A DNA stretch of 46,656 bases from an uncultured Eubacterium sp. (GTDB lineage: Bacteria > Bacillota > Clostridia > Lachnospirales > Lachnospiraceae), in contig CANDMV010000010.1 of assembly GCA_947385875.1 (NCBI GenBank), positions 1 to 46,656 of the forward strand, written 5' to 3'. Positions 31,887 to 41,391 of this stretch are shown one piece after another. Under the pieces are notes generated by a model, which did not search any database, was not told the DNA's origin, and was given only the letters and a program-made list of their open reading frames with translations. Position numbers and translations under genes: made by a program. Each line of letters opens with the position of its first letter. The first letter of the stretch is position 1.

Positions 31887-32416
31887 ATGTATAGTAGTTT
31901 GCCTAATTTAATTGTTGGATTTCATGGATGTGATTTAGATACATACAAAAATGTTTTATATGAGCACAATAATTTAAAAAAGAGCACGAATTCTTATGAC
32001 TGATTGGGTAATGGTGTTTATTTTTGGGAGAATGTGCAGTTATAAGTTTAGGCCATTGTTTGGATTTAACTGATTATGGCAGCTCTAGGATATTAAAAAC
32101 AGGATACGAGATTTTAAAAATTGAGCTTTCCAATATAGGAAAACCAATGCCTCAGAATGTAAATATAAAGAACAATAATGATCTTTTGCTGAGGTATTTA
32201 GATTGTGCAGTGATCGAAAGAATTCATCAATATAATGAAGAATGTAATAAGAGAGCCTATGACAGTGTCCGGAGTACGTTTATAGAAGGGGAGCCTGTTT
32301 ATAGTAATTCTGGAATAATGACAAAAACACATGTGCAGTTATGCATTAGAAATCCTAATTGTATGAAAGGGTATTTCACGCCGTTAGAACCAGACCAGAA
32401 TTGGATTATAGTGTAA
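31887..32416 (+). pseudogene. Broken DUF3990-like (ADP-ribosyltransferase-fold?) gene
   Basis: The frame begins MYSSLPNLIVGFHGCDLDTY and reaches SYD, where TGA at 32001-32003 replaces the expected Trp of a YDWLGxGxYFWE motif. After LGNGVYFWEN the register changes, with loss of the central helix. It then resumes in another frame as AVISLGHCLDLTDYGSSRIL, GYEILKIELSNIGKPMPQN, and on to VQLCIRNPNCMKGYF near the end. These are the standard blocks of DUF3990-type proteins, thought to be toxin-like ADP-ribosyltransferase relatives. One stop plus an internal deletion make it inactive. Confidence 0.75.
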
Positions 32417-32452
32417 AACCTATAAGTAATGCAAATCAGTGAAGATATGGAG

Positions 32453-32476
32453 CCAGCCGTTAGAGGCTGGTTTTTT
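32453..32476 (+). terminator. Rho-independent terminator before truA
   Basis: CCAGCC (32453-32458) and GGCTGG (32465-32470) form a 6-bp GC stem with a 6-base loop, followed by six T. Confidence 0.85.
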
Positions 32477-32529
32477 GGCTGTTGGTAAAAATACAAAGAA
32501 AATATATTTAGAGAGGAAATAGCAATTAT

Positions 32530-33270
32530 ATGAACTACAAATTCATCATCCAATACGACGGAACAAAATACAGCGGTTGGCAGAAGCAGGGCAACACCAG
32601 CAAGACCATACAAGGCAAATTAGAAGCAGTCCTTACACAGCTGGCAGGAGAGTCGGTAGAAGTACACGGTTCAGGACGGACAGATGCAGGAGTACATGCC
32701 TATGGGCAGGTAGCAAACGCGCATTTTGATACGATGTACTCATGCGAGCAGATCCGGGATCTCATGAACAAATATCTGCCTCAGGACATTGCGGTATTAG
32801 AGGTTACAAAAGCACATTACAGATTTCACAGTCAGCTTAACGCAAAGAGTAAGACTTATTGCTATCGGATATACAATGGCCCGGTGCGCGATGTATTTAC
32901 AAGAAACTACACCTGTCATATCGAAGAAGAATTAGATGTAGCTGCCATGCGAAAAGCGGCAGCACTTCTTGAAGGAACCCATGACTTTACTTCATTCTGC
33001 GGCAACCGCAGGTTCAAGAAGTCGCCGGTAAGGACAATTACGCAAATCTGCGTCGAACAGAAAGAAAAAGGGCTGGAGCTATGGTTTACCGGGGATGGAT
33101 TTTTACAGAATATGGTGCGTATCATGACAGGAACGATGGTCGAGGTAGGTCTTGGAAAGCGCCCTGCTGACAGCATGACAGAGATTTTGGAAGCGAAGGA
33201 CCGAAGCGCAGCAGGAGCTATGATGCCTGCGCAGGGACTGACACTTGTGAGTGTAGCATATAAATCATAG
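32530..33270 (+). CDS. truA: tRNA pseudouridine synthase A
   Basis: A 246-residue pseudouridine synthase that modifies U38-U40 of the tRNA anticodon stem. It opens with KFIIQYDGTKYSGWQKQGN, and the catalytic Asp is in GSGRTDAGVHAYGQVA. Further family segments are RFHSQLNAKSKTYCYRIYN, then DFTSFCG and FTGDGFLQNMVRIMTGTMVEV near the C-terminus. Length and motif order are normal. GAGAGG precedes the ATG, and a terminator lies immediately upstream, so it starts its own unit. The gene after it is a RecJ-like exonuclease 235 bp away. Confidence 0.96.
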   Translation: MNYKFIIQYDGTKYSGWQKQGNTSKTIQGKLEAVLTQLAGESVEVHGSGRTDAGVHAYGQVANAHFDTMYSCEQIRDLMNKYLPQDIAVLEVTKAHYRFHSQLNAKSKTYCYRIYNGPVRDVFTRNYTCHIEEELDVAAMRKAAALLEGTHDFTSFCGNRRFKKSPVRTITQICVEQKEKGLELWFTGDGFLQNMVRIMTGTMVEVGLGKRPADSMTEILEAKDRSAAGAMMPAQGLTLVSVAYKS

Positions 33271-33281
33271 ATGTTGAAAAG

Positions 33282-33385
33282 GCCCCATATAAGGGAAAGA
33301 ATAATTTATCAAAGGCAACCCGTATCAAGGTAAGCATAATTTATTTGGAGGAACCCATATCAGGACAAGCATCAATTATTAAATG
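33282..33385 (+). repeat. Three degenerate direct repeats after truA
   Basis: Blocks of roughly 36 bp share CCC(A/G)TAT(C/A)A, GG, AAG(C)AT and AATTTAT elements (for example CCCGTATCAAGGTAAGCATA and CCCATATCAGGACAAGCATC). They have no coding sense and drift rapidly. They lie in the leader region of the RecJ-like gene. Confidence 0.5.
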
Positions 33386-33505
33386 ATGCTTTAATTAACA
33401 AGGATTTAATGAGTAAATCTTCATGAGAAAATGTAGCATCCATTAAGGAGTAAATTCCTATAAAGAGGAAGCATAGCATCCATATTACTGAAGGAAGTAT
33501 TTTAT

Positions 33506-35275
33506 ATGAGCGAGAAATGGTATGTAACAATGAAAAAAGCAGATTTTAATGCGCTCGGTGCAAGATTCGGCATTGATCCAGTGACGGCACGCATCATACG
33601 CAACCGGGAAGTCGTGGGAGAAGAAGCGATCATGGAATATCTGGCTTGTTCTGCCGACAAGCTGCACGACCCACATCTGCTGAAGGATGCAGACAAAGGA
33701 GCCGCTATCCTGGCGGAAAAAATCAGCCAGAATAAAAAAATCCGGGTCATCGGAGACTATGATATCGACGGGGTAAACGCATCCTACATACTGCTGACAG
33801 GGCTCCGTGAATGCGGCGCTTCTGCAGACCATGTGATTCCAGACCGGGTGCACGACGGCTATGGAGTTAATACACGGATGATTGAAAAGGCGCTTGCGGA
33901 CGGCATTGATACGATTATAACATGCGATAACGGTATTTCAGCATCACAGGAAATCGCGTGTGCAGAGGAATCCGGCATCACAGTCATCATTACAGACCAC
34001 CACGAAGTCCCGTTTGCAATCGATGAAAATGGAGAAAAAATATATCAGATCCCAAAAGCACATGCGGTCATCAATCCCAAACAGGCAGACTGCACCTACC
34101 CTTATTCTGGATTATGTGGCGCGGCGGTAGCATGGAAATTCATTCAGGTACTATATGAGAAGATGGGCATACCTGCCACACGCAGCTTTGACATGATCGC
34201 GCATGTGGCATTTGCGACAGTCGGGGATGTGATGGACTTAACCGGAGAAAACCGTATGCTGGTCAAGCTGGGGCTGAAAGCAATACACCAGACAGAAAAT
34301 CCGGGGCTGTTAGCGCTGATTCGTCAGAACAAGCTAGAGCGGGAGCAGATCAAATCTTGGCACTTTGGATTTGTCCTCGGCCCATGCATCAATGCGAGCG
34401 GCAGGCTGGATACAGCAAAGCGTTCCCTGCAGCTTTTGATGGAGCCTTCCCTGGAAAATGCCTCAAAGCTCGCAAAAGAATTAGTAGAATTAAATGACAG
34501 ACGGAAAGATCTTACGTTAAAAGGCATCGAGGATGCGAAGCAGAAGATCGAGTCGCAGAAGCTGGATCAGGACAAGGTCATGGTCGTCTATCTGCCGCAG
34601 TGCCATGAGAGTCTGGCGGGGATTATTGCGGGCAGAATCAGGGAGCAGTACCATAAGCCGATTTTTGTCCTGACAGATGCAGAAGATGGAGGAATCAAAG
34701 GCTCTGGGCGTTCGATCGAAGCCTATTCCATGTATGAGGAGATGACAAAATGCGGCAGCTTAATGACCAAATACGGCGGCCACCCTATGGCAGCAGGGCT
34801 TTCCATGAATAAGGAAAATATCGATCAGTTTCGAAAGGAGCTGAATGCTTATTCCAGCCTGACGCAAGAAGATTTTGTTGAAAAAATACATATCGATGTA
34901 GCGATGCCTCTGTATTACATACGTACACAGCTGGTACGTGAATTTGAATGTCTGGAGCCTTTTGGAAAAGGCAATGAAAAGCCGGTATTCGCAGTCCGGG
35001 ACATACATCCCCTCCGCGGAAACATCGTAGGGAAAAATAAAAATGTACTCAGGCTCGTGTTGGAAGACGGTGCAGGCGGAAGTCTGGATGCGGTCTATTT
35101 TGGAGACATTGAAGCATTTTTGGCATTTTTGCGAGAAAAATCGTCAGAAGCGGAGGTTGAAGCATTGCTGCGTGGAGCGCCGCAGCAGATCCGGTTTTCG
35201 ATGACTTATGACCCATCGATTGATACCTATCAGGGAAATGAGCGTGTGCAGGTCATTATACGTCATTATTGTTAA
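33506..35275 (+). CDS. recJ: Single-stranded-DNA exonuclease RecJ-like protein
   Basis: A 589-residue DHH-superfamily phosphoesterase, probably a 5'-3' single-strand exonuclease used in recombination and repair. The first metal motif is IGDYDIDGVNASYILL, the second TCDNGISA, and the DHH motif is IITDHHEVPF. Later come INPKQADCTYPYSGLCGAAV and the DHHA1-domain motif GSGRSIEAYSMYEEM...YGGHPMAAGLSM. A C-terminal OB domain (about 460-589) contains CLEPFGKGNEKPVF. The DHH and DHHA1 parts are complete. GAAGGA precedes the ATG. It is a housekeeping gene flanked by repeats, not obviously in an operon. Confidence 0.93.
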   Translation: MSEKWYVTMKKADFNALGARFGIDPVTARIIRNREVVGEEAIMEYLACSADKLHDPHLLKDADKGAAILAEKISQNKKIRVIGDYDIDGVNASYILLTGLRECGASADHVIPDRVHDGYGVNTRMIEKALADGIDTIITCDNGISASQEIACAEESGITVIITDHHEVPFAIDENGEKIYQIPKAHAVINPKQADCTYPYSGLCGAAVAWKFIQVLYEKMGIPATRSFDMIAHVAFATVGDVMDLTGENRMLVKLGLKAIHQTENPGLLALIRQNKLEREQIKSWHFGFVLGPCINASGRLDTAKRSLQLLMEPSLENASKLAKELVELNDRRKDLTLKGIEDAKQKIESQKLDQDKVMVVYLPQCHESLAGIIAGRIREQYHKPIFVLTDAEDGGIKGSGRSIEAYSMYEEMTKCGSLMTKYGGHPMAAGLSMNKENIDQFRKELNAYSSLTQEDFVEKIHIDVAMPLYYIRTQLVREFECLEPFGKGNEKPVFAVRDIHPLRGNIVGKNKNVLRLVLEDGAGGSLDAVYFGDIEAFLAFLREKSSEAEVEALLRGAPQQIRFSMTYDPSIDTYQGNERVQVIIRHYC

Positions 35276-35281
35276 GCAGTT

Positions 35282-35436
35282 GCTTTTCACACCCTGATTA
35301 GACACCTGCTGTCTGGTCAGGGCCAAAGAATGCGGCTTGCCATGCATCCGGCCCTTCGCCAAGGGAGAACTTTCAATGGGCCGAATGCCGATACTTTTCA
35401 CAGCACAGCCGTATTTTGGCTGGGGGTGTGAAAAGT
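35282..35436. repeat. Structured dispersed repeat with TTTTCACACCC ends
   Basis: GCTTTTCACACCC (35282-35294) and GGGTGTGAAAAG (from 35424) are terminal inverted repeats. Inside, CCTGATTAGACACC pairs partly with GGTCAGG, and GCATCCGGCCC...GGGCCGAATGC forms a hairpin around CTTCGCCAAGGG. That inner hairpin resembles the inner hairpin of the 24430-24578 family, so the two families may be related. A decayed copy is at 3811-3905. Confidence 0.7.
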
Positions 35437-35542
35437 ATCGTTAAGTAAACTGTAACTCGAATAGTTAAGTTAATATCTGTTGTTTTTATATTTAAATGTG
35501 GTATAATGATCTTAAGTTGTATATAATGTTTGTAATAGTAAT

Positions 35543-35576
35543 GCAATTAATGCAAAAAACTGAGCTGAACCGTTTC
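35543..35576 (-). repeat. End fragment of the 24430-type repeat
   Basis: GCAATTAATGCAAAAAACTG and AGCTGAACCGTTTC match the right end of the 24430-24578 copy. The rest of the repeat is absent. Confidence 0.5.
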
Positions 35577-35604
35577 GATTTATTCAATAATTATCGATTG
35601 TACA

Positions 35605-35641
35605 TTGACAAAAGAATATCGTATCGTATCGTATTGTATTT
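35605..35641 (+). promoter_or_regulatory. Chemoreceptor promoter with a pentanucleotide repeat
   Basis: TTGACA (35605-35610) is followed by TATCG three times, then TATTG and TATTT (35617-35641). Sixteen bases after the -35 box a TATCGT can serve as -10, and other registers offer TATTGT. Copy-number slippage would change the spacing. Confidence 0.5.
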
Positions 35642-35695
35642 ATGTGAAGGAAGATAAGCTGCGTTTAGAAAATAACACAAAAAGGAAGAGAGACT

Positions 35696-37384
35696 ATGTT
35701 AGACAAAATAAAAAATTATAAAGTAGAAAAGAAATTAAAGGTTTGCTTTATACTGGTTGTAATACTGAGCAGTATTGCCGGTGTAATTGGAATGCTGATT
35801 CTGCTCTACACGAATAGTGCATACAGCAAAGCTCTGGTGAACAATGGTTTTTCACAGGGCGAGATCGGGATCTTTAGTACCTATCTGAGTAAGGAGCCGA
35901 CAATTATCAGAGAAATGATATTAGTAGAAGACCTGGATGAATTAAGTAAATCAAATACCGAGCTGGAAGAAAGAAAAACGCTGACAAACGAGGCGTATGA
36001 GATAGTTCGGCTTCACTGCCAGACCTCAGAAGAAATGAAATACATATCTCAGATTGATGAACTGCTTCCGGTATACCGGGAAGTATTTGACAAAGTGAAA
36101 GATTTTGCAATGAGCAATCAGGATGAAGAAGCGATTGAGCTGCTGTTTTCGGAAGGAAAGCCTAGATTTCAGGATTTGACAGATGCCGTGGAAGGCCTGA
36201 TTGATCTCAATGTAGACATGGGAAATAGTGTATCAAGCCGATTGAAGATTCAGACTTATCTTATGTGCGCGATTATGCTGATTATAATTATAGTATCTAT
36301 GATTGTATCTACGTGGATTTCCGGATTGGTTGCAAAAATATTTGCAGAGCCGATTATCAAGATACAAGAAGCAACTGCGCAGATGGCTGAGGGGAATCTG
36401 GATGTTTATGTAGAAAAAATGTATCCGGATGAAATTGGTGAGATGACGGATTCATTTAATGATGCAATCGGTTTCCTTAAGGATTGTATCCATGAATTAA
36501 ACAGAGTACTTGATGAAATGGCAGCCGGCAACTTTACCGTAGAGACAGAGATGGAATTCAGAGGAGAATTTAAAGCGCTCGATAATGCTGTCACGATGAT
36601 TACAGATTCCATGAACAAGACACTCGGCAATATCTATGAAGCATCCGAGCAGGTATCCATGGGTGCAGGCCAGATGGCGGAAAGTGCACAGTCGCTTGCA
36701 GAAGGCGCTACAGATCAGGCAGCCTCTGTAGAAGAATTAACAGCAACCATTCAGGATATTACAGAAGCAGTTGTAAACAGCTCTGAAAAGGCAAATGAAT
36801 CTCACCGCAATGCGGAAGAATTCATGCGCAATGCAGAAGAGAGCAATGAAAATATCAAACACTTAAATGAAGCAATGGAGCGTATCAATGAGACATCCAA
36901 TGAGATAGCCAATATTATAGCAGCTATTGAAGATATTGCTTCACAGACCAATCTTCTGTCACTGAACGCTTCTATAGAAGCAGCCAGAGCCGGAGAAGCA
37001 GGAAAAGGCTTTGCAGTCGTAGCAGACCAGATCGGCAAGCTTGCCTCAGACAGTGCGACTTCAGCTATCGATACGAAGAAGCTGATCGAGAATTCACTTC
37101 GTGAAATTGAACGCGGAAATGAAATTACAGCAAAGGCAACCGCTGCAATCGAAGAGGTCATCCAGGGAATTGGTACACTGGCTGCCTCAACAAATGAGAT
37201 CAGCGAGCTGTCCAATACGCAGGCAGAAGCAATGAAGCAGTTAGAAGAAGGCATTGAGCAGATTTCTGAAGTAATTCAGAATAACTCTGCTGCTGCAGAG
37301 CAGTCATCCGCCACAAGTCAGGAGTTATCCGCGCAGTCGGAAGGACTGGAGCAGCTGGTTGGACAATTTACGCTTAGAAAATAG
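35696..37384 (+). CDS. Methyl-accepting chemotaxis protein
   Basis: A 562-residue chemoreceptor. TM1 (about 17-38) and TM2 (about 185-210) bracket a four-helix-bundle sensor domain of about 150 residues. A HAMP domain follows (about 211-265: [20 protein letters not shown]), and then a long signalling domain. The hairpin tip that contacts CheA and CheW reads [20 protein letters not shown], then [20 protein letters not shown]. Methylation-type Glu/Gln-rich helices are visible on both sides. AAAGGAAG precedes the ATG. No other chemotaxis gene is nearby, so this is an orphan receptor whose ligand cannot be told. A strong terminator follows. Confidence 0.95.
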   Translation: MLDKIKNYKVEKKLKVCFILVVILSSIAGVIGMLILLYTNSAYSKALVNNGFSQGEIGIFSTYLSKEPTIIREMILVEDLDELSKSNTELEERKTLTNEAYEIVRLHCQTSEEMKYISQIDELLPVYREVFDKVKDFAMSNQDEEAIELLFSEGKPRFQDLTDAVEGLIDLNVDMGNSVSSRLKIQTYLMCAIMLIIIIVSMIVSTWISGLVAKIFAEPIIKIQEATAQMAEGNLDVYVEKMYPDEIGEMTDSFNDAIGFLKDCIHELNRVLDEMAAGNFTVETEMEFRGEFKALDNAVTMITDSMNKTLGNIYEASEQVSMGAGQMAESAQSLAEGATDQAASVEELTATIQDITEAVVNSSEKANESHRNAEEFMRNAEESNENIKHLNEAMERINETSNEIANIIAAIEDIASQTNLLSLNASIEAARAGEAGKGFAVVADQIGKLASDSATSAIDTKKLIENSLREIERGNEITAKATAAIEEVIQGIGTLAASTNEISELSNTQAEAMKQLEEGIEQISEVIQNNSAAAEQSSATSQELSAQSEGLEQLVGQFTLRK

Positions 37385-37459
37385 CATGTTTTCGGTTACT
37401 AAATACAATGCATGTTGGGAAGTACAAAAGAATATCAGATTAAGATGGGATGAGAAGAA

Positions 37460-37486
37460 AAGGAGCTGCAAAGCAGCTCCTTTTTT
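37460..37486 (+). terminator. Strong terminator after the chemoreceptor
   Basis: AAGGAGCTGC (37460-37469) and GCAGCTCCTT (37473-37482) make a perfect 10-bp stem with a 3-base loop and a run of T. Confidence 0.95.
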
Positions 37487-37490
37487 GTAA

Positions 37491-38055
37491 TTAAATACCT
37501 AATTGTCTGCTGAGTTCAGAGAAGTCTATGAATAAATCGGTAAATAAATTGACCTTGATCACGGATTCAAAAGAATACTGAATATTCAATAGGTCTTTCT
37601 CAAAAAAATTAACAATCACAGCTTTTCGCCCTGGATCAACAATCCAATATTCTCTGACATCGAAATTCTTATAATAGTATGTTTTTTGATATAATCGTCA
37701 GCCGGGTTGCTGGGAGAGACGATTTCAATCACAAAATCAGGAGCTCCATTGCATCGCTTTCCATCCAGCTTATGATTGTTGCACACAATCATAAGGTCCG
37801 GCTGGACGATGGTAAGCGGGTTTTTGAAAGTATGGCATCAAAAGGGGACGGGATTACAAGGCCGCTGCCGGACTTCTGCTCTATGTAAGAATCAAGCAGG
37901 GAGGCAGTCTTTAGGAGTAATCTTTGATGAAGCTGTGACGGACTGGACATATCATAGATGGATCCTTCAAAGATCTCTATTCTTCTATCTTCTGGAAGGG
38001 CTTCGTACTGTTTCAGAGTGATTGTTTCAGGATGCGGCTGCAGCGATGGCGGCAT
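37491..38055 (-). pseudogene. Frameshifted Uma2-family (DUF820) endonuclease-like gene
   Basis: The minus strand starts MPPSLQPHPETITLKQYEAL, followed by DRRIEIFEGSIYDMSSPSQL and the start of SGLVIPSPFDAILS, all typical of Uma2/DUF820. It then shifts frame. The next frame gives TIVQPDLMIVCNN, then GAPDFVIEIVSPSNPADDYI, with the PD-(D/E)XK-like D and E residues. It shifts again at an AAAAAA run and continues YYYKNFDVREYWIVDPGRKA to a TAA at 37491. Two frameshifts disable it. These proteins are common, often multi-copy, nuclease-fold proteins of uncertain function. Confidence 0.85.
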
Positions 38056-38296
38056 AATAGATACACTTCCTTTCTATACAGCTCATGCGTAGTGTAAGTT
38101 TACATATTAATATATCATAAGGAAAAATCATTGACAAGAATTTTTCGTTACGTGTTGAAAAGGCAGCCTAAATCAAGTAAAATGTCAATACAGAGAAAGC
38201 TGATTGTATAAATATTACAGTTCAGCCTGCAGCTTCACTATAACGCATAAATTCAGCTTAAAATGTAAAAATAATTAAGGAAAGGAGGAGGCTGTG
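38056..38296. other. Intergenic stretch with repeat fragment
   Basis: TTACAGTTCAGCC followed by GCAGCTTCACTATAACG (38215-38245) matches one end of the 24430-type repeat. The rest is AT-rich, and no clear promoter was identified. AAAGGAGGAGG just before 38297 is the ribosome site of the next gene. Confidence 0.45.
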
Positions 38297-39627
38297 ATGT
38301 TTTTACGATATATTGTCAGTAACTATAAATCAATCGGTCATCCGATTGAGTTTTGCATGCTTCCTGTTCAAGCGACGATGGATGAGCGTTTCTTGAAATC
38401 TATTCCTGCGAAAAATGGCGATTGGGAGGTGCTTCGTAGAGGAGGTTTTTTGGGCCGAATGCTTCCGGCAAATCTTCTTTTATTGAATCGATTGCTTTTG
38501 CCCGCGATTTTATTGTTAATGGTCAAAAAAGCGGACAGGGCATCAGAATTGACCAGTTCAGAGGAGAACTCGAAGAATGAAAAGGAATCTCTACATTTCA
38601 GTTTGTTTTTTATTTAAATCAAAAAATTTATGAGTATGGATTCTCGATGGATCGATCTCGGGTCCATGAAGAATGGCTGATGCGCTTGACAAAAACGGGG
38701 CTTGCACCATTGTTTACCCGTGTGACGGATGCTTCTGGAAAGACGGAGATCGATATAGAATCGAGGTTTGCGCGAAAAGATTCAAAAGAGAGGATGCTGG
38801 CTGAGATCTTAAAAGAAAGTATTCAGAAAAATCAGAAAAATCAATTATTTTTATATAAAATGCATGACAATGGAATTAAGAAGGCGGAGAAAATTGTTGA
38901 CTGGTTTAGAAGTCTTCAGATCATTTTTCCAGAAACAAAGGTGAAAGCTCTGCCGATTCGAATGAAAGCTGACAGTGAATTGAGGACTTATATTGGTGAT
39001 ATGCTTCGAAAAATGGGAACGGGTGTGTTTGATATTTCTGTTGCGAGCAAAGAAATTGATTTTCACGATTTTGCGGAAAAGCTGCATGTCCCACAGAAAA
39101 TTATCGAAGATATTGAGGATATTAGAAATGGCATTGTAAATTTTGCAGGGAAGTATTTCATTTTTGCTGAAAACAAAAAGAATCGAACGGTTCTTATACA
39201 GCTTAAGTTTTCTCATAATTTGAATGGCAAGGCTGTTCAGTTCGATATAGATGAAGAATCAGACGGTACTCAGCGTTTATTAGATTTGCTTCCGATGCTG
39301 TTTGCAATGAAAGAAGATAGCCATGCGATTTATTTTGTAGATGAGATAGACCGCAGTCTTCATACAAAATTATCTCAATATTTTTTAGCTGAATTTATTA
39401 ATTGCTGTGAAGATACCTATAATCAGATTATTTTTACGGCACATGACGTGAACCTTATAAATATAGATGATTTTAGGCAGGAAGAAATTTGGTTTATTGA
39501 AAAAAATAATAGGGGAGAATCTTGTCTGCGTCCGCTGTCAGATTTTAATCTTCAGAAAGGACAGGATGCCCTGAAAGCTTATTTAATACGGAAGGTTTGG
39601 CGCTGTTCCGATGATAAAGAGGGATAA
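38297..39627 (+). pseudogene. AAA15-type ATPase (RloA/AbiLi-like) with frameshift and stop
   Basis: The gene starts MFLRYIVSNYKSIGHPIEFC and proceeds to RRGGF. A run of six T (38446-38451) then throws it out of frame at the Walker A loop. With one extra T the text reads FFGPNASGKSSFIESIAFAR, a perfect P-loop. In that frame a TGA at 38578-38580 gives a second break. After it the frame is open to 39627, with DEESDGTQRLLDLLP (signature), IYFVDEIDRSLH (Walker B) and IIFTAHDVNLI. It is an ABC-like ATPase of the overcoming-lysogenisation-defect/RloA/AbiLi type, the first component of a phage-defence pair whose second gene is intact. ATG 38647 could start a fragment without the P-loop. Confidence 0.85.
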
Positions 39628-39630
39628 CTG

Positions 39631-40422
39631 ATGCCTCTTATTACTAGCCGAATTCCTTTTAGTGTTCATAACCCATATCGGCCGATAAGACCCGTGACAA
39701 GTAAAATTATATTTTTGTCTTTTGAGGGAAGCGCTACGGAAGAAGAATATTTCGAATGTATTTCTGATTTGTTTTGTGAAATTAAAAGTAAGATACAATT
39801 CATTTCTGTGGCTGAAGATGCAGTGCATACTAACACAAAGCGTAGATTGCCTGAGCAGAAGAAAATGCTTAGTAAGGTTCGCCCTAGACAGCTGGTAGAA
39901 AGAATTGATCCGTTTAAATTGGAGAAGGAAGATATATATCAATTTTCTAAATATCAAGAAGATGAATTTTGGATTGTTATGGACGTAGACAAAAACTGGT
40001 CAGAAGAAATAATTAATTCAGGTAACGGAAAAACTTATTATGATGAGTGGAATGAGGCAATAGCTATGTGTCAGGAGAAAAATTACGGATATGCTGTCAG
40101 TAATCCGTTTTTTGAGATCTGGCTTCTGCTTCATCATGATACGCCAAATGAAATGGATATAGGATATGCTGTTACGGATATACATGCATATGAGAAGACA
40201 GATCATTTTCGAATTCTTCTCCGGGAGTTAGGGGCTCCATTGAAAGATAAAAAACATATTGCTGCTTCAGATTATAATGTAAAAAAGGTGAAAACAGCTA
40301 TTTCCAGAGCCGAACAGCTTCATCAAAATAAAAATGAATTATGCCCTAAATATTTTGCGACCACAGTATATATGCTTTTAAATAAAATGATGGAAATGCT
40401 TCCAAAAAACAATCATACATAA
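39631..40422 (+). CDS. RloB/AbiLii-like protein, partner of the ATPase
   Basis: A 263-residue protein of the RloB family, probably the effector of an RloAB/AbiL-type abortive infection system. Visible features are IIFLSFEGSATEEEYFECIS (start of a TOPRIM-like fold), FWIVMDVDKNW with acidic residues on the next strand, and the family signature YAVSNPFFEIWLLLHHDTPN. Its start codon lies three bases after the stop of the ATPase gene, so translation was coupled. Unlike its partner it has no visible lesion. If the ATPase is dead, the effector is unrestrained or silent. Which of the two cannot be seen. Confidence 0.85.
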   Translation: MPLITSRIPFSVHNPYRPIRPVTSKIIFLSFEGSATEEEYFECISDLFCEIKSKIQFISVAEDAVHTNTKRRLPEQKKMLSKVRPRQLVERIDPFKLEKEDIYQFSKYQEDEFWIVMDVDKNWSEEIINSGNGKTYYDEWNEAIAMCQEKNYGYAVSNPFFEIWLLLHHDTPNEMDIGYAVTDIHAYEKTDHFRILLRELGAPLKDKKHIAASDYNVKKVKTAISRAEQLHQNKNELCPKYFATTVYMLLNKMMEMLPKNNHT

Positions 40423-40464
40423 AAACACAGTATTGTATCATTATAAATAGGAGGAAAATAAACC

Positions 40465-41391
40465 ATGAAAAAAAAGAGAATCGTAATCGCCCTAGGCCAT
40501 CATGCACTGGGCACCACGCTCCCAGAGCAGAAAATAGCTGCCGAAAAGACCGCCAAAGCAGTAGCCGCATTCATCAAAGATGATTATCAGGTAGTCATCA
40601 CCCACGGCAACGGTCCTCAGGTAGGCATGATTCATATGGCGATGGCAGAATTCTGCCGCATCTATCCAGAATATACCGCCACGCCGATGAGCGTATGCTC
40701 TGCCATGAGCCAGGGCTACATCGGATATGACTTACAGAACGCCATCCGCCAGGAGCTGCTGAATCTGGGCATCTACAAGCCCGTCTCCACCGTACTGACT
40801 CAGGTCGTCGTAGACCCATACGATGACGCATTCTATCATCCGACAAAGATCATCGGCCGCGTCATGAACGCTGAAGAGGCCGAAGCCGAAGAACAAAAAG
40901 GCAACTACGTCATCGAAGCAGAAGGCGGATACCGCCGGATTGTAGCAGCGCCAAAGCCGATCGACATCGTAGAGGTCGAGAGCGTACGCGCGCTGCTGGA
41001 TGCCGATCAGGTCGTCGTAGCATGTGGAGGAGGAGGCATTCCGGTGCTCCAGCAGGCCAACAAGCTCAAAGGTGCTTCCGCTGTCATCGAAAAAGATCTG
41101 GCTGCAGCCAAGCTCGCCTCCCTCATCGATGCCTATATGCTCGTTATCCTGACCGGCGTGCAGAAAGCCTGCCTGAACTACGGGGCGCCGGATGAAAAGC
41201 CGTTGGACGAGCTGAATATCATGCAGGCACAAAAATATCTGGCTGCCGGACAGTTCGAGGCCGGCTCTATGGAGCCGAAGATACAGGCAGCCATAGACTT
41301 CATCGGCAACTCCGCCATCCGCAGTACAGTCATCACAAAACTGGACGGTGAAAAAATAGATCTTACAAACGGCACGCTGATTCACAAATAA
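40465..41391 (+). CDS. arcC: Carbamate kinase
   Basis: A 308-residue amino-acid-kinase-family enzyme that makes ATP from carbamoyl phosphate and ADP, releasing ammonia and CO2. It opens VIALGHHALGTTLPEQ, where most relatives have GGNA, then VVITHGNGPQVGMI and SAMSQGYIGYDLQNAI. ATP-binding segments VVACGGGGIPV and VIEKDLAAAKLASLIDA follow. The length is normal. AGGAGG precedes the ATG. There is no arginine deiminase or ornithine transcarbamylase beside it, so it stands alone and may serve purine or agmatine breakdown. Its codon use is visibly richer in G and C at third positions than neighbouring genes, suggesting high expression or separate origin. Confidence 0.95.
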   Translation: MKKKRIVIALGHHALGTTLPEQKIAAEKTAKAVAAFIKDDYQVVITHGNGPQVGMIHMAMAEFCRIYPEYTATPMSVCSAMSQGYIGYDLQNAIRQELLNLGIYKPVSTVLTQVVVDPYDDAFYHPTKIIGRVMNAEEAEAEEQKGNYVIEAEGGYRRIVAAPKPIDIVEVESVRALLDADQVVVACGGGGIPVLQQANKLKGASAVIEKDLAAAKLASLIDAYMLVILTGVQKACLNYGAPDEKPLDELNIMQAQKYLAAGQFEAGSMEPKIQAAIDFIGNSAIRSTVITKLDGEKIDLTNGTLIHK

